Positions 36,514 to 45,125 of a DNA stretch of 64,000 nt are shown here, piece after piece. Under the pieces are notes generated by a model. That model did not search any database. It saw only the letters and a program-made list of their open reading frames with translations, and was not told the DNA's origin. Positions within the stretch are counted from its first letter, which is position 1, and each line of letters begins with the position of its first letter. A program made the translations under genes and the position numbers. Source of the stretch: Algibacter miyuki (GTDB taxonomy: Bacteria > Bacteroidota > Bacteroidia > Flavobacteriales > Flavobacteriaceae); NCBI RefSeq assembly GCF_042427745.1, contig NZ_JBHMFA010000017.1. One strand, given 5' to 3'.

Positions 36514-36972
36514 ATGACTAAAATTCTGATGGTATGCCTGGGAAACATTTGTCGTTCTCCACTTGCCGAAGGTATTTTAAAAGCTAAATTACCCGATAAT
36601 TTTATTGTTGATTCTGCTGGAACCGCAAATTACCATACGGGGAATGCTCCAGATCCACGATCGATTGCTATAGCGAAAACATACGGTTTAGACATTTCAA
36701 ACTTAAAAGGAAGACAGTTTACCGTTTCAGATTTTGACACTTTTGATGTGATTTATGTGATGGACGATTCTAACTATAGAAACGTTAATAAACTGGCTCG
36801 CAACAACTCAGACACTTCTAAAGTAAAATTCATTTTAAATGAAGTCTACCCCAATGAAAACTTCGATGTTCCCGATCCGTATTACGGAGGAGACGATGGT
36901 TTTCTAAATATTTACAACATGCTAAACGAAGCATGTACCGTTATTGCAAACCATTTAACTTCAGAAAACTAA
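36514..36972 (+). CDS. Low-molecular-weight protein-tyrosine phosphatase
   Basis: 152 residues. The P-loop is CLGNICRS at residues 8-15 (C-x5-R, nucleophile Cys8, Arg14), right at the N-terminus as in LMW-PTPs. The general-acid Asp is in DPYYGG (VPDPYYGG). It removes phosphate from tyrosine (or arginine) residues; the target is unknown. It follows dnaA by 12 bp, and its TAA shares its last A with the ATG of the next gene (TAATG), a sign of translational coupling. Confidence 0.94.
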   Translation: MTKILMVCLGNICRSPLAEGILKAKLPDNFIVDSAGTANYHTGNAPDPRSIAIAKTYGLDISNLKGRQFTVSDFDTFDVIYVMDDSNYRNVNKLARNNSDTSKVKFILNEVYPNENFDVPDPYYGGDDGFLNIYNMLNEACTVIANHLTSEN

Positions 36973-37688
36973 TGACATCAGGCGCAGGCAAGTTATTTTT
37001 AATACCAACCACTTTAGGAGACAATAACCCTTTAGATGTTTTACCTATTACAGTAAAAAACACTATTGATAATATTGATATTTTTATTGTTGAAAACGAA
37101 AAAACAGCCCGTCGATTTATTAAGAAAATTAGTCCGGAAAAATCACAACCATCACTTCAACTATTCCTTTTAAATAAACGCACAGAAGCTAGCGAATTAC
37201 CTGCTTTTTTAAATCCTTGTTTAGAAGGTCTTAATGTTGGTTTACTATCTGAAGCTGGTTGTCCTGGCGTTGCCGACCCTGGTGCCGATGTTGTAAAACT
37301 AGCCCACGGAAAAAACATAAAAGTAGTACCTCTAGTAGGACCATCGTCAATTTTAATGGCCATGATGAGTTCTGGAATGAATGGCCAAAGTTTTGCTTTT
37401 AACGGCTACTTACCTATTGATAAAGGCGAACGAAAAGCAGAATTAAAACGTCTAGAGCGTTTATCTTTTGAGCACGACCAATCTCAGCTTTTTATTGAAA
37501 CACCTTATAGAAACAATAAAATGTTGGAAGATTTGTGCAACGTTTTAGAAAATAACACAGACATCTGTGTGGCTTGCGATATTACTCTAGAAACAGAGTT
37601 TATAAAAACGCAAAGCGCACAAGCTTGGAAAAAAAATAACGTTGACCTTCATAAAAGACCAACGTTATTTATTATACATAAAAGCTAA
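36972..37688 (+). CDS. SAM-dependent tetrapyrrole methylase-type methyltransferase (RsmI-like)
   Basis: 238 residues from the ATG at 36972-36974 (a longer frame start at 36933 would overlap the phosphatase out of frame). It has the features of the tetrapyrrole methylase superfamily branch containing RsmI (16S rRNA cytidine 2'-O-methyltransferase): KLFLIPTTLGDNNP, LLSEAGCPGVADPG, VVPLVGPSSILMAMMSSGMNGQSFAFNGYLP. It is shorter than E. coli RsmI (near 286), so its substrate may differ. A hairpin with a T-rich tail overlaps its last codons. Confidence 0.85.
   Translation: MTSGAGKLFLIPTTLGDNNPLDVLPITVKNTIDNIDIFIVENEKTARRFIKKISPEKSQPSLQLFLLNKRTEASELPAFLNPCLEGLNVGLLSEAGCPGVADPGADVVKLAHGKNIKVVPLVGPSSILMAMMSSGMNGQSFAFNGYLPIDKGERKAELKRLERLSFEHDQSQLFIETPYRNNKMLEDLCNVLENNTDICVACDITLETEFIKTQSAQAWKKNNVDLHKRPTLFIIHKS
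37634..37672 (+). terminator. Hairpin overlapping the 3' end of the RsmI-like gene
   Basis: Eleven-base perfect arms AAATAACGTTG (37634-37644) and CAACGTTATTT (37660-37670), followed by ATTATAC. The loop is 15 bases and the hairpin lies inside the coding region, ending 16 bases before the stop codon. It is likely to act as the terminator of the dnaA transcript, although the T-run is broken. Confidence 0.45.
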
Positions 37689-37701
37689 TTTAAAACCCCT
37701 T

Positions 37702-38364
37702 TTAAATGGCTTTCGCTAATTTGTTCGGTTTAACAAACGACGTATCGTAACCAGAAAAACGTTTCATATAATACTGTACTGTAGTTCCAAAACCATCAGC
37801 AAAATTATCTAAACCGTAACTTCTTAAATACGTTTTAACACTTCCCGGTCCCGCTAAATGCGCTGCGGCTAAAATACCAGACTCTGTTACAAGCACACCA
37901 TTAATTCGGCGACCCACAAAGTTTTTAATGTCACGTCTTAAAATCCATTTATTTCTTGCTGCATTAGCAATAAACGCTTTTTCTTGAAGTTTTGGATTCT
38001 TTAAAAATTGTTGGGGATTATTAATACCAATCATTTTTAAGGTTTCAGCACCAAATTGGTACTTTCCTAAATAACCGAATGTATTAACCGTGGCATAATC
38101 ACCACGAGACTCTTTAAAACCTACGGCCTCTCTAAAGCCTACAAATGATTTTCCTAAATAAGGAGAAAAAACATCGTTCTCGTCATTTGACACTAGAACA
38201 TCATCTTTGATGTCATCGTCAAGACTTACAGTATAAACTAACTCTAAGCCTTTTGTTGAATACTTACTTAAATCTACAATCGAATCCTTTGATGAAAACG
38301 ACACACTTAACATAATTACTGCTAAAAGTGCTAAGACTAAGTAACTTGCAATATTCTTTGTCAT
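37702..38364 (-). CDS. Exported lysozyme/transglycosylase-like protein
   Basis: 220 residues with an N-terminal signal or anchor (IASYLVLALLAVIMLSVSF). The central region GFREAVGFKESRGDYATVNTFGYLGKYQFG resembles the lysozyme-like fold of lytic transglycosylases, with a candidate catalytic Glu in FKESRGDY and the Gly-Tyr-Gln-Phe strand. AAHLAGPGSVKTYL resembles the downstream helix of the same fold. A peptidoglycan-cleaving role is likely but unproven. From memory, related flavobacterial proteins are labelled LysM peptidoglycan-binding proteins, though no LysM repeat is visible here. Transcribed alone, convergent with the dnaA transcript. Confidence 0.75.
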   Translation of the reverse strand: MTKNIASYLVLALLAVIMLSVSFSSKDSIVDLSKYSTKGLELVYTVSLDDDIKDDVLVSNDENDVFSPYLGKSFVGFREAVGFKESRGDYATVNTFGYLGKYQFGAETLKMIGINNPQQFLKNPKLQEKAFIANAARNKWILRRDIKNFVGRRINGVLVTESGILAAAHLAGPGSVKTYLRSYGLDNFADGFGTTVQYYMKRFSGYDTSFVKPNKLAKAI

Positions 38365-38473
38365 AGTTTCTAAATTCTTCAGTAATCTACAATTTTAAAT
38401 TACCTGAAATTTTGAGCGTGCAAAAGTACATGATATTTAAATACTAACCAAATTTATTATTTTTTAAGCCCTA

Positions 38474-39385
38474 TTAGATGTAGAATATATGGAATTTAGC
38501 CCCTTTTTTACTTAATTCAAGGGTAGGAAATGGAATTTTTATCATATTAATAATACTGAAAACCATTTTTAACAAGGGCGACTTGGTTTTTAATTGATCT
38601 AAATTCAAATCTAAACTCAGAAAGATTTGTCGGTATGGATTACCATTCCTTACTAATTCACTACTAGAATCTTCCACACCATTCAACATGCCTTCACCTC
38701 CATAACCCACAGCCAAATTAAGCCATTTTGGCACTTTACTTTCCTTAAAAAAAGAATGAATGTTTGCGCTTAACCAATACGTTTGCCCGTTATAGTCTTT
38801 TAAAACCTCTTCTAAGATACCTTTACCCAACTTATTTGGATTTTGCGGCGCATACTCAGTTTGATGAAAACTGTACTTTAAAGCGATTCGTTGCTCTTTC
38901 CATAGTAATTCTTGTCCAATAAATAATCCTGTACCGGAAGCGTTTGCTAAAATATCTCCCCAAGAAAACCCCCATTCTTGCGAATAACCATCCAAAAATT
39001 CAACGGCCGTAAGAAATCCGAAGCCTAAAGTACCACCATAAATTAATTGATTTTTTTCACTAATCCCACTCCAATTTAAAAGTTGAGCGCCATGCTTTCC
39101 CATTTGATAGGCCGAAAACGCATGCCCCACTTTATCCATTTGGAGCCATTCATTATTATCATTTATAGTATGAAGTTTTGAACGTTCATAATCGGCATAC
39201 CACAATTGATTTAACCCCACTAAAGTTAACCCGACGACAGCAGCTTCAGAAATAACAACGGCATTTCGTCGCGATACATTTAAAGAATCACTAGGTGTAA
39301 AAAAAGAAGGCGATTCCTTTTGAGAAAATGCGAAAGAAGACATTAACACAAAATATATCGTGTATTTTAATCCCGAAAAAGGCAC
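38474..39385 (-). CDS. DUF2279 family envelope protein (YfiM-like)
   Basis: 303 residues. N-terminal signal (YTIYFVLMSSFAFSQ). The DUF2279 core is LQMDKVGHAFSAYQMGKHG and EFLDGYSQEWGFSWGDILANASG, with conserved His and Asp-Gly motifs. The C-terminal 100 residues are beta-rich (SANIHSFFKESKVPKWLNLAVGYGGEGML), consistent with outer membrane association. No reaction known. Its ATG overlaps the mltG stop by one base, in the order dapF, GNAT, mltG, DUF2279. Confidence 0.85.
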   Translation of the reverse strand: MPFSGLKYTIYFVLMSSFAFSQKESPSFFTPSDSLNVSRRNAVVISEAAVVGLTLVGLNQLWYADYERSKLHTINDNNEWLQMDKVGHAFSAYQMGKHGAQLLNWSGISEKNQLIYGGTLGFGFLTAVEFLDGYSQEWGFSWGDILANASGTGLFIGQELLWKEQRIALKYSFHQTEYAPQNPNKLGKGILEEVLKDYNGQTYWLSANIHSFFKESKVPKWLNLAVGYGGEGMLNGVEDSSSELVRNGNPYRQIFLSLDLNLDQLKTKSPLLKMVFSIINMIKIPFPTLELSKKGAKFHIFYI

Positions 39386-40428
39386 TATTTATTAATGCCT
39401 TGAGAAGAAAGGTAACGTTGATATTCTCTAGCGTTTCCATTATGCTGTGCTAAAGTTTTAGCAAACTTATGGAACCCAAAACGCTTCGCATCAGCGGCAA
39501 AATATAAATAACTATGCTTTTCGTAATTCAAGACAGCATCGATAGCCGAAATATCAGGCATAGCAATTAACCCCGGAGGCAAACCACGATTCAGGTACGT
39601 ATTATAAGGCGATTCAATATCTTTATGAATATTTAAAACCCGTTTTATCACTGTATTCTTATATTTAGGCAATTGATAGGCAGCAAATTTCAAAGTTGGA
39701 TCCGCCTGCAAAGGCATTCCAATACGCAGTCTGTTCATGTAAACACCTGCAATTCTAGGTTGTTCGCTGGCTTGTTTAGATTCTTCATAAACAATAGATG
39801 CCAAAGCAATCACTTGATTTGCGGTTAACCCGATAGCTTCAGCTTTCTCCGTACGTTTCTCATTCCAGAAACGTTTATATTCTGTAAGCATGCGATCTCT
39901 AAAACCTTCTGCATCAGTATTCCAGAAAAACTCGTAACTATTAGGCAAATACATTCCTAAGGCTGTGGCGTTATTGAAATTATTTTCAGCTAAAAATTTT
40001 TCCTCTAACATTACTTTTAACAACGAGACGCTATCGGCTTCAATTTCATTAGAAATGCGTCCAGCCAATTTTTCTAAAGTAGACTGATTATTAAAAGACA
40101 CTTTTACAGGAAGATTTCCACTACGAATGGAGTTGATGATATCATTATTCGTCATTCCCTTTTTTATCGCAAACTTTCCAGCTTTAACGTGAGTTGTGTA
40201 TTTTTTCTGTTCGGCTAAATCATCAAAAGATTCAATATCTTCTAAAAGTGGTTCCAACTGACTTCGAACATCACTATAATTAGCATTTGACGGAATATAA
40301 ACATAAGCCGTTTCATTGTTGAATGCCGTATTAGGTTTCAACATAGCCTTATAAACAAAATTTGCAAAAAATGCTGCTACCACAAGACCGATAACAACTA
40401 TGGCCAGAATTATTTTTTTTATGTACAT
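39385..40428 (-). CDS. mltG: Endolytic transglycosylase MltG
   Basis: 347 residues. An N-terminal membrane helix (ILAIVVIGLVVAAFFANFVY), a LysM-like region (about 40-130) and the YceG catalytic domain: YLPNSYEFFWNT, ALASIVYEESKQASEQPRIAGVYMNRL (catalytic Glu in this helix) and GMPLQADPTLKFA, ending with NRGLPPGLIAMPDISAIDAVLN. It cuts nascent glycan strands in the inner-membrane-facing periplasm to terminate them. It directly follows a GNAT gene (no gap) in the dapF operon, giving a cell-wall-related cluster of dapF, mltG and DUF2279. Confidence 0.95.
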   Translation of the reverse strand: MYIKKIILAIVVIGLVVAAFFANFVYKAMLKPNTAFNNETAYVYIPSNANYSDVRSQLEPLLEDIESFDDLAEQKKYTTHVKAGKFAIKKGMTNNDIINSIRSGNLPVKVSFNNQSTLEKLAGRISNEIEADSVSLLKVMLEEKFLAENNFNNATALGMYLPNSYEFFWNTDAEGFRDRMLTEYKRFWNEKRTEKAEAIGLTANQVIALASIVYEESKQASEQPRIAGVYMNRLRIGMPLQADPTLKFAAYQLPKYKNTVIKRVLNIHKDIESPYNTYLNRGLPPGLIAMPDISAIDAVLNYEKHSYLYFAADAKRFGFHKFAKTLAQHNGNAREYQRYLSSQGINK

Positions 40429-40953
40429 TTAATTTTTAATAAGCTGAAATAAATATTCGTTTTTATAAGTGCCTTGGCTATAAGTCCAATCTTTTTTTAA
40501 TCCGATTTGTTTAAACCCCTGACGGCTAAACAATTTAATACTAACCTCATTATCTTCTGAAATATTACAATACAATTGATGTAAATCCAGATGTGTAAAG
40601 CTATAGTTTATCAGTAAGGCTAAAGCTTCTTTTCCTGCGCCTTTACCTCTATTTTCGTGGTCTTTGACTAAAATTCCGATGCCTGCTCTACCGTTTTTAA
40701 AATCAAAATCGAACAAATCTATTAAACCAATAGCTTCATCTTGAGTATTACAAATTACCAATCGTAATTGTTTAACTTCGTATATATCTTGATGGGCTTG
40801 TTCTAAATATTGTTTAATTAAATACCTAGAATAAGGGGTTTGTGTTTGGCTAATTTCCCAAATATTTTCGTCGTTTTCAACGGCATGAATAAATTCTAAA
40901 TCTTCGGGTTCTAAAGCCCGTAAATAAATATGTTCCCCTTTTAGAGTAATCAT
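40429..40953 (-). CDS. RimJ/RimL-type GNAT acetyltransferase
   Basis: 174 residues. It begins ITLKGEHIYLRALEPEDLEFI, the typical RimJ/RimL-like start, and has the acetyl-CoA loop DHENRGKGAGKEALALLINYSF followed by NISEDNEVSIKLFSRQGFKQIG (motif B). These enzymes acetylate protein N-termini or small molecules; the substrate cannot be assigned. Its ATG overlaps the dapF stop by four bases, and its stop abuts mltG. Confidence 0.9.
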   Translation of the reverse strand: MITLKGEHIYLRALEPEDLEFIHAVENDENIWEISQTQTPYSRYLIKQYLEQAHQDIYEVKQLRLVICNTQDEAIGLIDLFDFDFKNGRAGIGILVKDHENRGKGAGKEALALLINYSFTHLDLHQLYCNISEDNEVSIKLFSRQGFKQIGLKKDWTYSQGTYKNEYLFQLIKN

Positions 40954-41723
40954 ATATCGCCTTTAAAAACAAATTTCGCAGGACCAAGAAGCCAAACATT
41001 TTTGTAGGTTTCGTTTTCAACATCAAAACTCACTTTCAACTTGCCTCCTTCTACGTTAAGCGTTATTAATTTTTTAGTGGTTTCATTTGTTGCATGCATA
41101 GCAATAGCTACTGCTGTTACACCTGTTCCACAAGATAATGTTTCATCTTCAACACCTCGCTCGTATGTACGTACGCGAAACACTTCATCATTAACTTTTT
41201 TAACGAAATTTACATTTGTTCCTTCATCAAAATACGGTGCACCGTTTCTAATTTTAGCCCCTTTATCTTTGATATCGAAATACTCAATAGCATCTTCAAA
41301 TTGTACGTGGTGTGGCGATCCGGTGTTTAAAAACACATAATTATCATGTTTTTCAACCACATCAACATCCAACATTTGAAGCTTCACTATATCGCCCTCA
41401 ATTTCGGCATGATGTAAACCATCAACTGCTTCAAAAACCGCTTTCGTATCAATTACACCCAACTGTTTTGCAAAAGCCACCAAACAACGGCCGCCATTTC
41501 CACACATAGTACTTTCATTTCCATCGGCATTATAATACACCATTGTAAAATCTAAAGTATTGTGGTTTTCAAGCAGAATAAGTCCGTCTGCTCCTATTCC
41601 AAAACGTCTATCGCATAAAAAAGCAATGTGTTTTGTGTCTCTTTTATTGAACGTTTGCTGACGATTATCAATCATCACAAAATCGTTCCCTGTTCCTTGG
41701 TATTTATAAAAAGTCTGTTGCAT
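40950..41723 (-). CDS. dapF: Diaminopimelate epimerase
   Basis: 257 residues. It interconverts LL- and meso-diaminopimelate for peptidoglycan and lysine. Both catalytic Cys motifs are present: MCGNGGRC (about residue 74) and SCGTGVTAVAIAM (about residue 197). The FYKYQGTGNDFVMIDN start is also canonical. First gene of the minus-strand dapF-GNAT-mltG-DUF2279 operon. TATATTTG (41741-41734), a good -7 element, lies just before its ATG, though no TTG box at the usual distance was seen. Confidence 0.96.
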   Translation of the reverse strand: MQQTFYKYQGTGNDFVMIDNRQQTFNKRDTKHIAFLCDRRFGIGADGLILLENHNTLDFTMVYYNADGNESTMCGNGGRCLVAFAKQLGVIDTKAVFEAVDGLHHAEIEGDIVKLQMLDVDVVEKHDNYVFLNTGSPHHVQFEDAIEYFDIKDKGAKIRNGAPYFDEGTNVNFVKKVNDEVFRVRTYERGVEDETLSCGTGVTAVAIAMHATNETTKKLITLNVEGGKLKVSFDVENETYKNVWLLGPAKFVFKGDI

Positions 41724-42055
41724 AATTTCAGCACAAATATAGGCATAAAGAATTTATTTTCCCCGTCACTATTTCAGGAAATCTTCGGAAAAACCAAGAA
41801 CTTTTAAGGTTTCTATTAAAATTAAAATCTTCGCGTTTTTTTAATTTATTTCTGTTTCTTATAAAATATTTTAAAACTTCTTTTTTTCAACTTATTGGAA
41901 GTAAATAAGCCCTAATCCTTCTGTTAAATAGGCGTTAAAGTGGGCGTTAAAAATCGTTAAAACTAAAAAATCTATCCAATTATTAGCTAATTTTAATCTG
42001 TTAAATCAAATTAAACAATTCAATAACATCAATAAATACCCAAATAATAATTAAT
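41724..42055. other. Intergenic region between dapF and the DegP-type gene
   Basis: 332 bp between divergent genes, very AT-rich. It holds the dapF -7 element (41741-41734) and the set of four GTTAAA repeats (41923-41961), with a further TGTTAAA near 41999. No ORF or RNA gene seen. Confidence 0.6.
41923..41961 (+). promoter_or_regulatory. Four helically phased GTTAAA repeats upstream of degP-type gene
   Basis: GTTAAA occurs at 41923, 41934, 41946 and 41956, with steps of 11, 12 and 10 bp. The last three share CGTTAAA and the middle two GGCGTTAAA. Direct repeats near one helical turn are typical of OmpR-family response regulator sites. The gene starts 95 bp downstream. Confidence 0.5.
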
Positions 42056-43465
42056 ATGAAGAAGATTTTAACTTTAGTATTAGTATCTGCATTAGGAGGC
42101 GTAATGACGCTTGGTGCTTACAAACTTTTTATAGAAAAAGAAAACACAGTGGTGGTTTCTAGTCAAGATAACGCACCTACATTTTTACCAACAACCAATA
42201 TAAATAAGGCTTTAAGTGCAGCGGAAAACACCGATTTTACAGCGGCTGCCGACAACACAGTACATGCTGTGGTTCACGTGAAAAACGTTACTTTAAGTAG
42301 TGGACAAATGACTTTGCAAGATTTCTTTTCTGGTAGAAGTCCCAAACGTGCGCAAATGGGTACCGGCTCTGGCGTTATCATTAATGCCGACGGCTATATT
42401 ATAACCAACAACCACGTAATAAATAATGCGAGCGAACTGTCGGTAACATTAAACAATAATAAAACGTACACTGCGGAACTAGTGGGTACCGACCCAAAAA
42501 CCGATATTGCGCTATTAAAAATTGATGCCGATGAAGATTTACCATATGTTACTTTCGGAGATTCGGATAGTGTACAAATTGGCGAATGGGTTTTAGCTGT
42601 TGGTAACCCATTTAACTTAACATCGACGGTAACTGCCGGAATTATAAGTGCAAAATCGAGAGATTTAACAGGGAAAAGTTCACAATCTTTCTTGCAAACT
42701 GATGCTGCTGTAAACCCAGGGAATTCTGGTGGAGCACTAGTAAACACCAATGGTGAATTAATTGGTATTAATACTGCTATTTCATCACAAACTGGTTCTT
42801 ACGTTGGATATTCTTTTGCTGTACCAAGTAATATTGCACGTAAAGTGATTGAAGATATTATGGAGTTTGGTAACGTGCAAAATGGCGTTTTAGGTATTCA
42901 AGGTGGTACTTTTAATAGTAAAGTAGCACAAGAAATGGGTGTTAATTATGCCGAAGGGGTTTATGTTGCCGAAGTGGTAAAAAACTCTGGAGCAGATAAA
43001 GCCGGCATTGAAAAAGGTGATGTGATTAAAAAACTTGATAATATTGAAATTTCAAAATTTGAAGATTTAAGTGGCTACATTAAAACAAAACGACCAAATG
43101 ACGTGGTTAACGTAGAATTGTATAGAAAAAACGATTTAAAAACCGTTTCTGTAACATTGACAAAAACTGAAATATTCGCGGTTAATTTTATGAAAATGGA
43201 GCTGCAAGATTTATCAGATTCATTTAAAGAAAAATACGATATCGACTATGGCGTAATGGTGAAGAAAACCGAAAACCAATGGTTATATTCTAATTTAGGA
43301 ATTACGGAAGGTTATATTATTACTGGAATAAACGATACTAAAATTGAAAGTATCACCGACATTTCTAAATTAAAAGAAAAATATGGTGATGATATTTTAG
43401 ACCACATTAAAAAACTGGCCTACATAAACACAAGTAAAGAAAAAAAGGAAGTGATTTTTAGATAA
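42056..43465 (+). CDS. DegP/HtrA-type periplasmic serine protease
   Basis: 469 residues. N-terminal signal/anchor (ILTLVLVSALGGVMTLGAY). The trypsin-like domain has the complete triad: His120 (ITNNHVI), Asp150 (TDIALLK) and Ser224 (NPGNSGGAL). A full PDZ domain (about 275-375) carries AGIEKGDVIKKLDNIEISKFEDL. A second, reduced PDZ (about 390-469) follows (NLGITEGYIITGINDTKIES). It removes or refolds damaged envelope proteins. Upstream repeats suggest stress-responsive control by a two-component regulator. Single-gene transcript with a perfect terminator. Confidence 0.95.
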   Translation: MKKILTLVLVSALGGVMTLGAYKLFIEKENTVVVSSQDNAPTFLPTTNINKALSAAENTDFTAAADNTVHAVVHVKNVTLSSGQMTLQDFFSGRSPKRAQMGTGSGVIINADGYIITNNHVINNASELSVTLNNNKTYTAELVGTDPKTDIALLKIDADEDLPYVTFGDSDSVQIGEWVLAVGNPFNLTSTVTAGIISAKSRDLTGKSSQSFLQTDAAVNPGNSGGALVNTNGELIGINTAISSQTGSYVGYSFAVPSNIARKVIEDIMEFGNVQNGVLGIQGGTFNSKVAQEMGVNYAEGVYVAEVVKNSGADKAGIEKGDVIKKLDNIEISKFEDLSGYIKTKRPNDVVNVELYRKNDLKTVSVTLTKTEIFAVNFMKMELQDLSDSFKEKYDIDYGVMVKKTENQWLYSNLGITEGYIITGINDTKIESITDISKLKEKYGDDILDHIKKLAYINTSKEKKEVIFR

Positions 43466-43487
43466 TTTGGTATTGAATTCAAATGTA

Positions 43488-43526
43488 AATAACCTCTTTA
43501 AAGTGAATAGCTTTAAAGAGGTTATT
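43488..43526 (+). terminator. Terminator of the DegP-type gene
   Basis: Perfect 16-bp arms AATAACCTCTTTAAAG / CTTTAAAGAGGTTATT with a 7-base loop, then TTTTT. It starts 23 bp after the protease stop codon. Confidence 0.9.
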
Positions 43527-43763
43527 TTTTTACAGCTATTTTTACATAAACAAGGCTATAAAATAAGCTCTATTTTCGGTCTCTATTTTACCCCTAGCAA
43601 TTTTCAAAAAACACCATATCATATATAATACAATTACGAATATGGTTACAGCTATCAAGGAATTAAGCTTGCTAAATATATATCGAAAGTGCGACGTTTT
43701 ACTTATTACTAATTTAAAACATCCAAAGCACAAACATACTCGTATATAACGCGTATAGAAATT

Positions 43764-43787
43764 AGCCTCATTTAGTGGGGCTTTTTA
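43764..43787 (+). terminator. Terminator-like hairpin without an upstream gene
   Basis: Arms AGCCTCA and TGGGGCT (one G-T pair) with a 5-base loop TTTAG, followed by TTTTTAATT. It has the form of a plus-strand intrinsic terminator, but no gene on this strand lies between it and the preceding DegP-type terminator. Confidence 0.55.
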
Positions 43788-43855
43788 ATTAATTATAATC
43801 ATAGTTTTCATAACTTCGTAGACCGAATTCAACCCATTAAAAATTTCCATTAGAA

Positions 43856-44473
43856 ATGAATTTTACAAAACAACTGCTTTCAACAGTATTTGCGCTATTA
43901 CTAACGGCATCCTCTTTTTCACAAGCAACTCCAGATCAAGAAGAAGAGAAATTATCCTTAAATAGCGGTAGCATTGATAACCAATTTGAATTTGTTATTA
44001 GACGCTCAAACAGCTGGCAAGATTATAAAACCGTAAAAAAAACATGGTTATATACTCTTAAAGAACATACTTTAGACTCATTAAAGGCAGTACATAAAGA
44101 TTTAGCAGATACCCAAGTCGTTGTTAAAACGCAAGTAAAAGAAATTGCCGATTTAAAGTTAAATCTATCGAATACACAAAGCGAATTAGATAAAACCAAT
44201 ACCGAAAAAAACAATATGGCTTTGTTTGGTTTACAAATGAGTAAATCGAGTTATAATGTATTAATGTGGTCTATTATTGGTGCTTTATTAGCCCTATTAC
44301 TTTTCTTTATTTACAAATTCAAAAATAGTAATGCGGTTACGCGTGAAGCGAAAAAGAATTTAGAAGAAACGGAAGAAGAATTCGAAGAACACAGAAAAAC
44401 AGCTTTAGAGCGTGAACAAAAAGTACGCAGACAATTACAAGACGAAATCAATAAGCAGAAAAAATCGAAATAA
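43856..44473 (+). CDS. Exported coiled-coil membrane protein
   Basis: 205 residues. Signal peptide (about 1-23), a coiled coil (about 70-125, with KDLADTQVVVKTQVKEIADLKLNLSNTQSELDK character), one transmembrane helix at 134-153, and a highly charged second coiled coil (155-205). From memory, such flavobacterial proteins located near trmD are sometimes mislabelled tRNA (guanine-N1)-methyltransferase; nothing here supports an enzyme. The topology suggests a membrane scaffold with coils on both sides. Terminated by a strong shared hairpin. Confidence 0.7.
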   Translation: MNFTKQLLSTVFALLLTASSFSQATPDQEEEKLSLNSGSIDNQFEFVIRRSNSWQDYKTVKKTWLYTLKEHTLDSLKAVHKDLADTQVVVKTQVKEIADLKLNLSNTQSELDKTNTEKNNMALFGLQMSKSSYNVLMWSIIGALLALLLFFIYKFKNSNAVTREAKKNLEETEEEFEEHRKTALEREQKVRRQLQDEINKQKKSK

Positions 44474-44492
44474 TTTAGCTTTACAGATATAA

Positions 44493-44521
44493 AAAAATCC
44501 GCAATAAAATTGCGGATTTTT
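44493..44521. terminator. Bidirectional terminator
   Basis: Twelve-base arms AAAAATCCGCAA / TTGCGGATTTTT with a 5-base loop and flanking A and T runs. It serves the plus-strand coiled-coil gene and possibly the minus-strand VOC gene. Confidence 0.85.
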
Positions 44522-44594
44522 TTTTGTTTAAGACTAGACGTTAAAGTAGCGTTCATCAAGATGAATACTATTTTATAGCATCGCTTAAAAAGAT

Positions 44595-45107
44595 CTATTT
44601 TGCATAAGCTCCCGAAGAATACGTGAGTTCGTAACTGTGGGTATAAATTTCAAAAACAATTCCGAAAGGATCTTCTACGTAACACATTTTAAAAGGTTTA
44701 TCTTCTGGATAATACGCTCTAATTGGCATTCTTTGCTTTCCGCCATAAGCCACAATTTTTTCAATAAGCTCTTCTATATTCGGGTCTTGTATACAAAAAT
44801 GGAATAAACCTGTATTGAAAGGATTAAACTCTGGCGCTTCTTTTACGCCATTAGGAAAAGAAAACAGTTCTACACCAACCCCATCTGAAGTTGCCAAATG
44901 TGCAATTTCGAAGGTAGTCCAATCGTCTCCGAAAACATCAATACACATTTGCCCAATGGCTGTTTCTTTTTCCTTCTTAACTGTTGAAGGCTCCATTATA
45001 ACGTACCACCCCATAACTTCAGAATAAAATTTAACGGCCTCTTTTATATTAGGAACGGTAATTCCGATATGCGAAAATGATTTTGGATAATTTTTACTTG
45101 TAGACAT
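44595..45107 (-). CDS. VOC superfamily (glyoxalase/dioxygenase-like) protein
   Basis: 170 residues with the paired beta-alpha-beta-beta-beta modules of the VOC fold: FSHIGITVPNIKEAVKFYSEVMGW at the start, then TGLFHFCIQDPNIEELIEKI and a C-terminal FGIVFEIYTHSYE. Candidate metal ligands are His in SHIG, His in LFHF, and Glu in VFEIY. These proteins bind or modify small molecules (glyoxalase, resistance or dioxygenase activities); the substrate is unknown. It is divergent from an HxlR regulator, and its promoter carries a palindrome overlapping the -33 box, so it is probably controlled by that regulator. Confidence 0.85.
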   Translation of the reverse strand: MSTSKNYPKSFSHIGITVPNIKEAVKFYSEVMGWYVIMEPSTVKKEKETAIGQMCIDVFGDDWTTFEIAHLATSDGVGVELFSFPNGVKEAPEFNPFNTGLFHFCIQDPNIEELIEKIVAYGGKQRMPIRAYYPEDKPFKMCYVEDPFGIVFEIYTHSYELTYSSGAYAK

Positions 45108-45125
45108 AAGTTATATTTTAGATTG

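Larger units (their letters stand above)
43466..43855. other. Intergenic stretch with a second, unpaired terminator
   Basis: 390 bp. After the DegP-type terminator, about 250 bp contain only a weak 63-codon minus-strand frame (43542-43733, one possible membrane helix, no recognisable family), then a plus-strand terminator-like hairpin at 43764-43787. I saw no tRNA cloverleaf. The hairpin may end a small RNA or may be debris of a deleted gene. Confidence 0.45.

Noticed and set aside
43542..43733. 63-codon minus-strand frame with a hydrophobic segment between the DegP-type and coiled-coil genes
   Set aside because: One helix-like stretch only, no recognisable family, no promoter; kept only as a remark in the intergenic entry.
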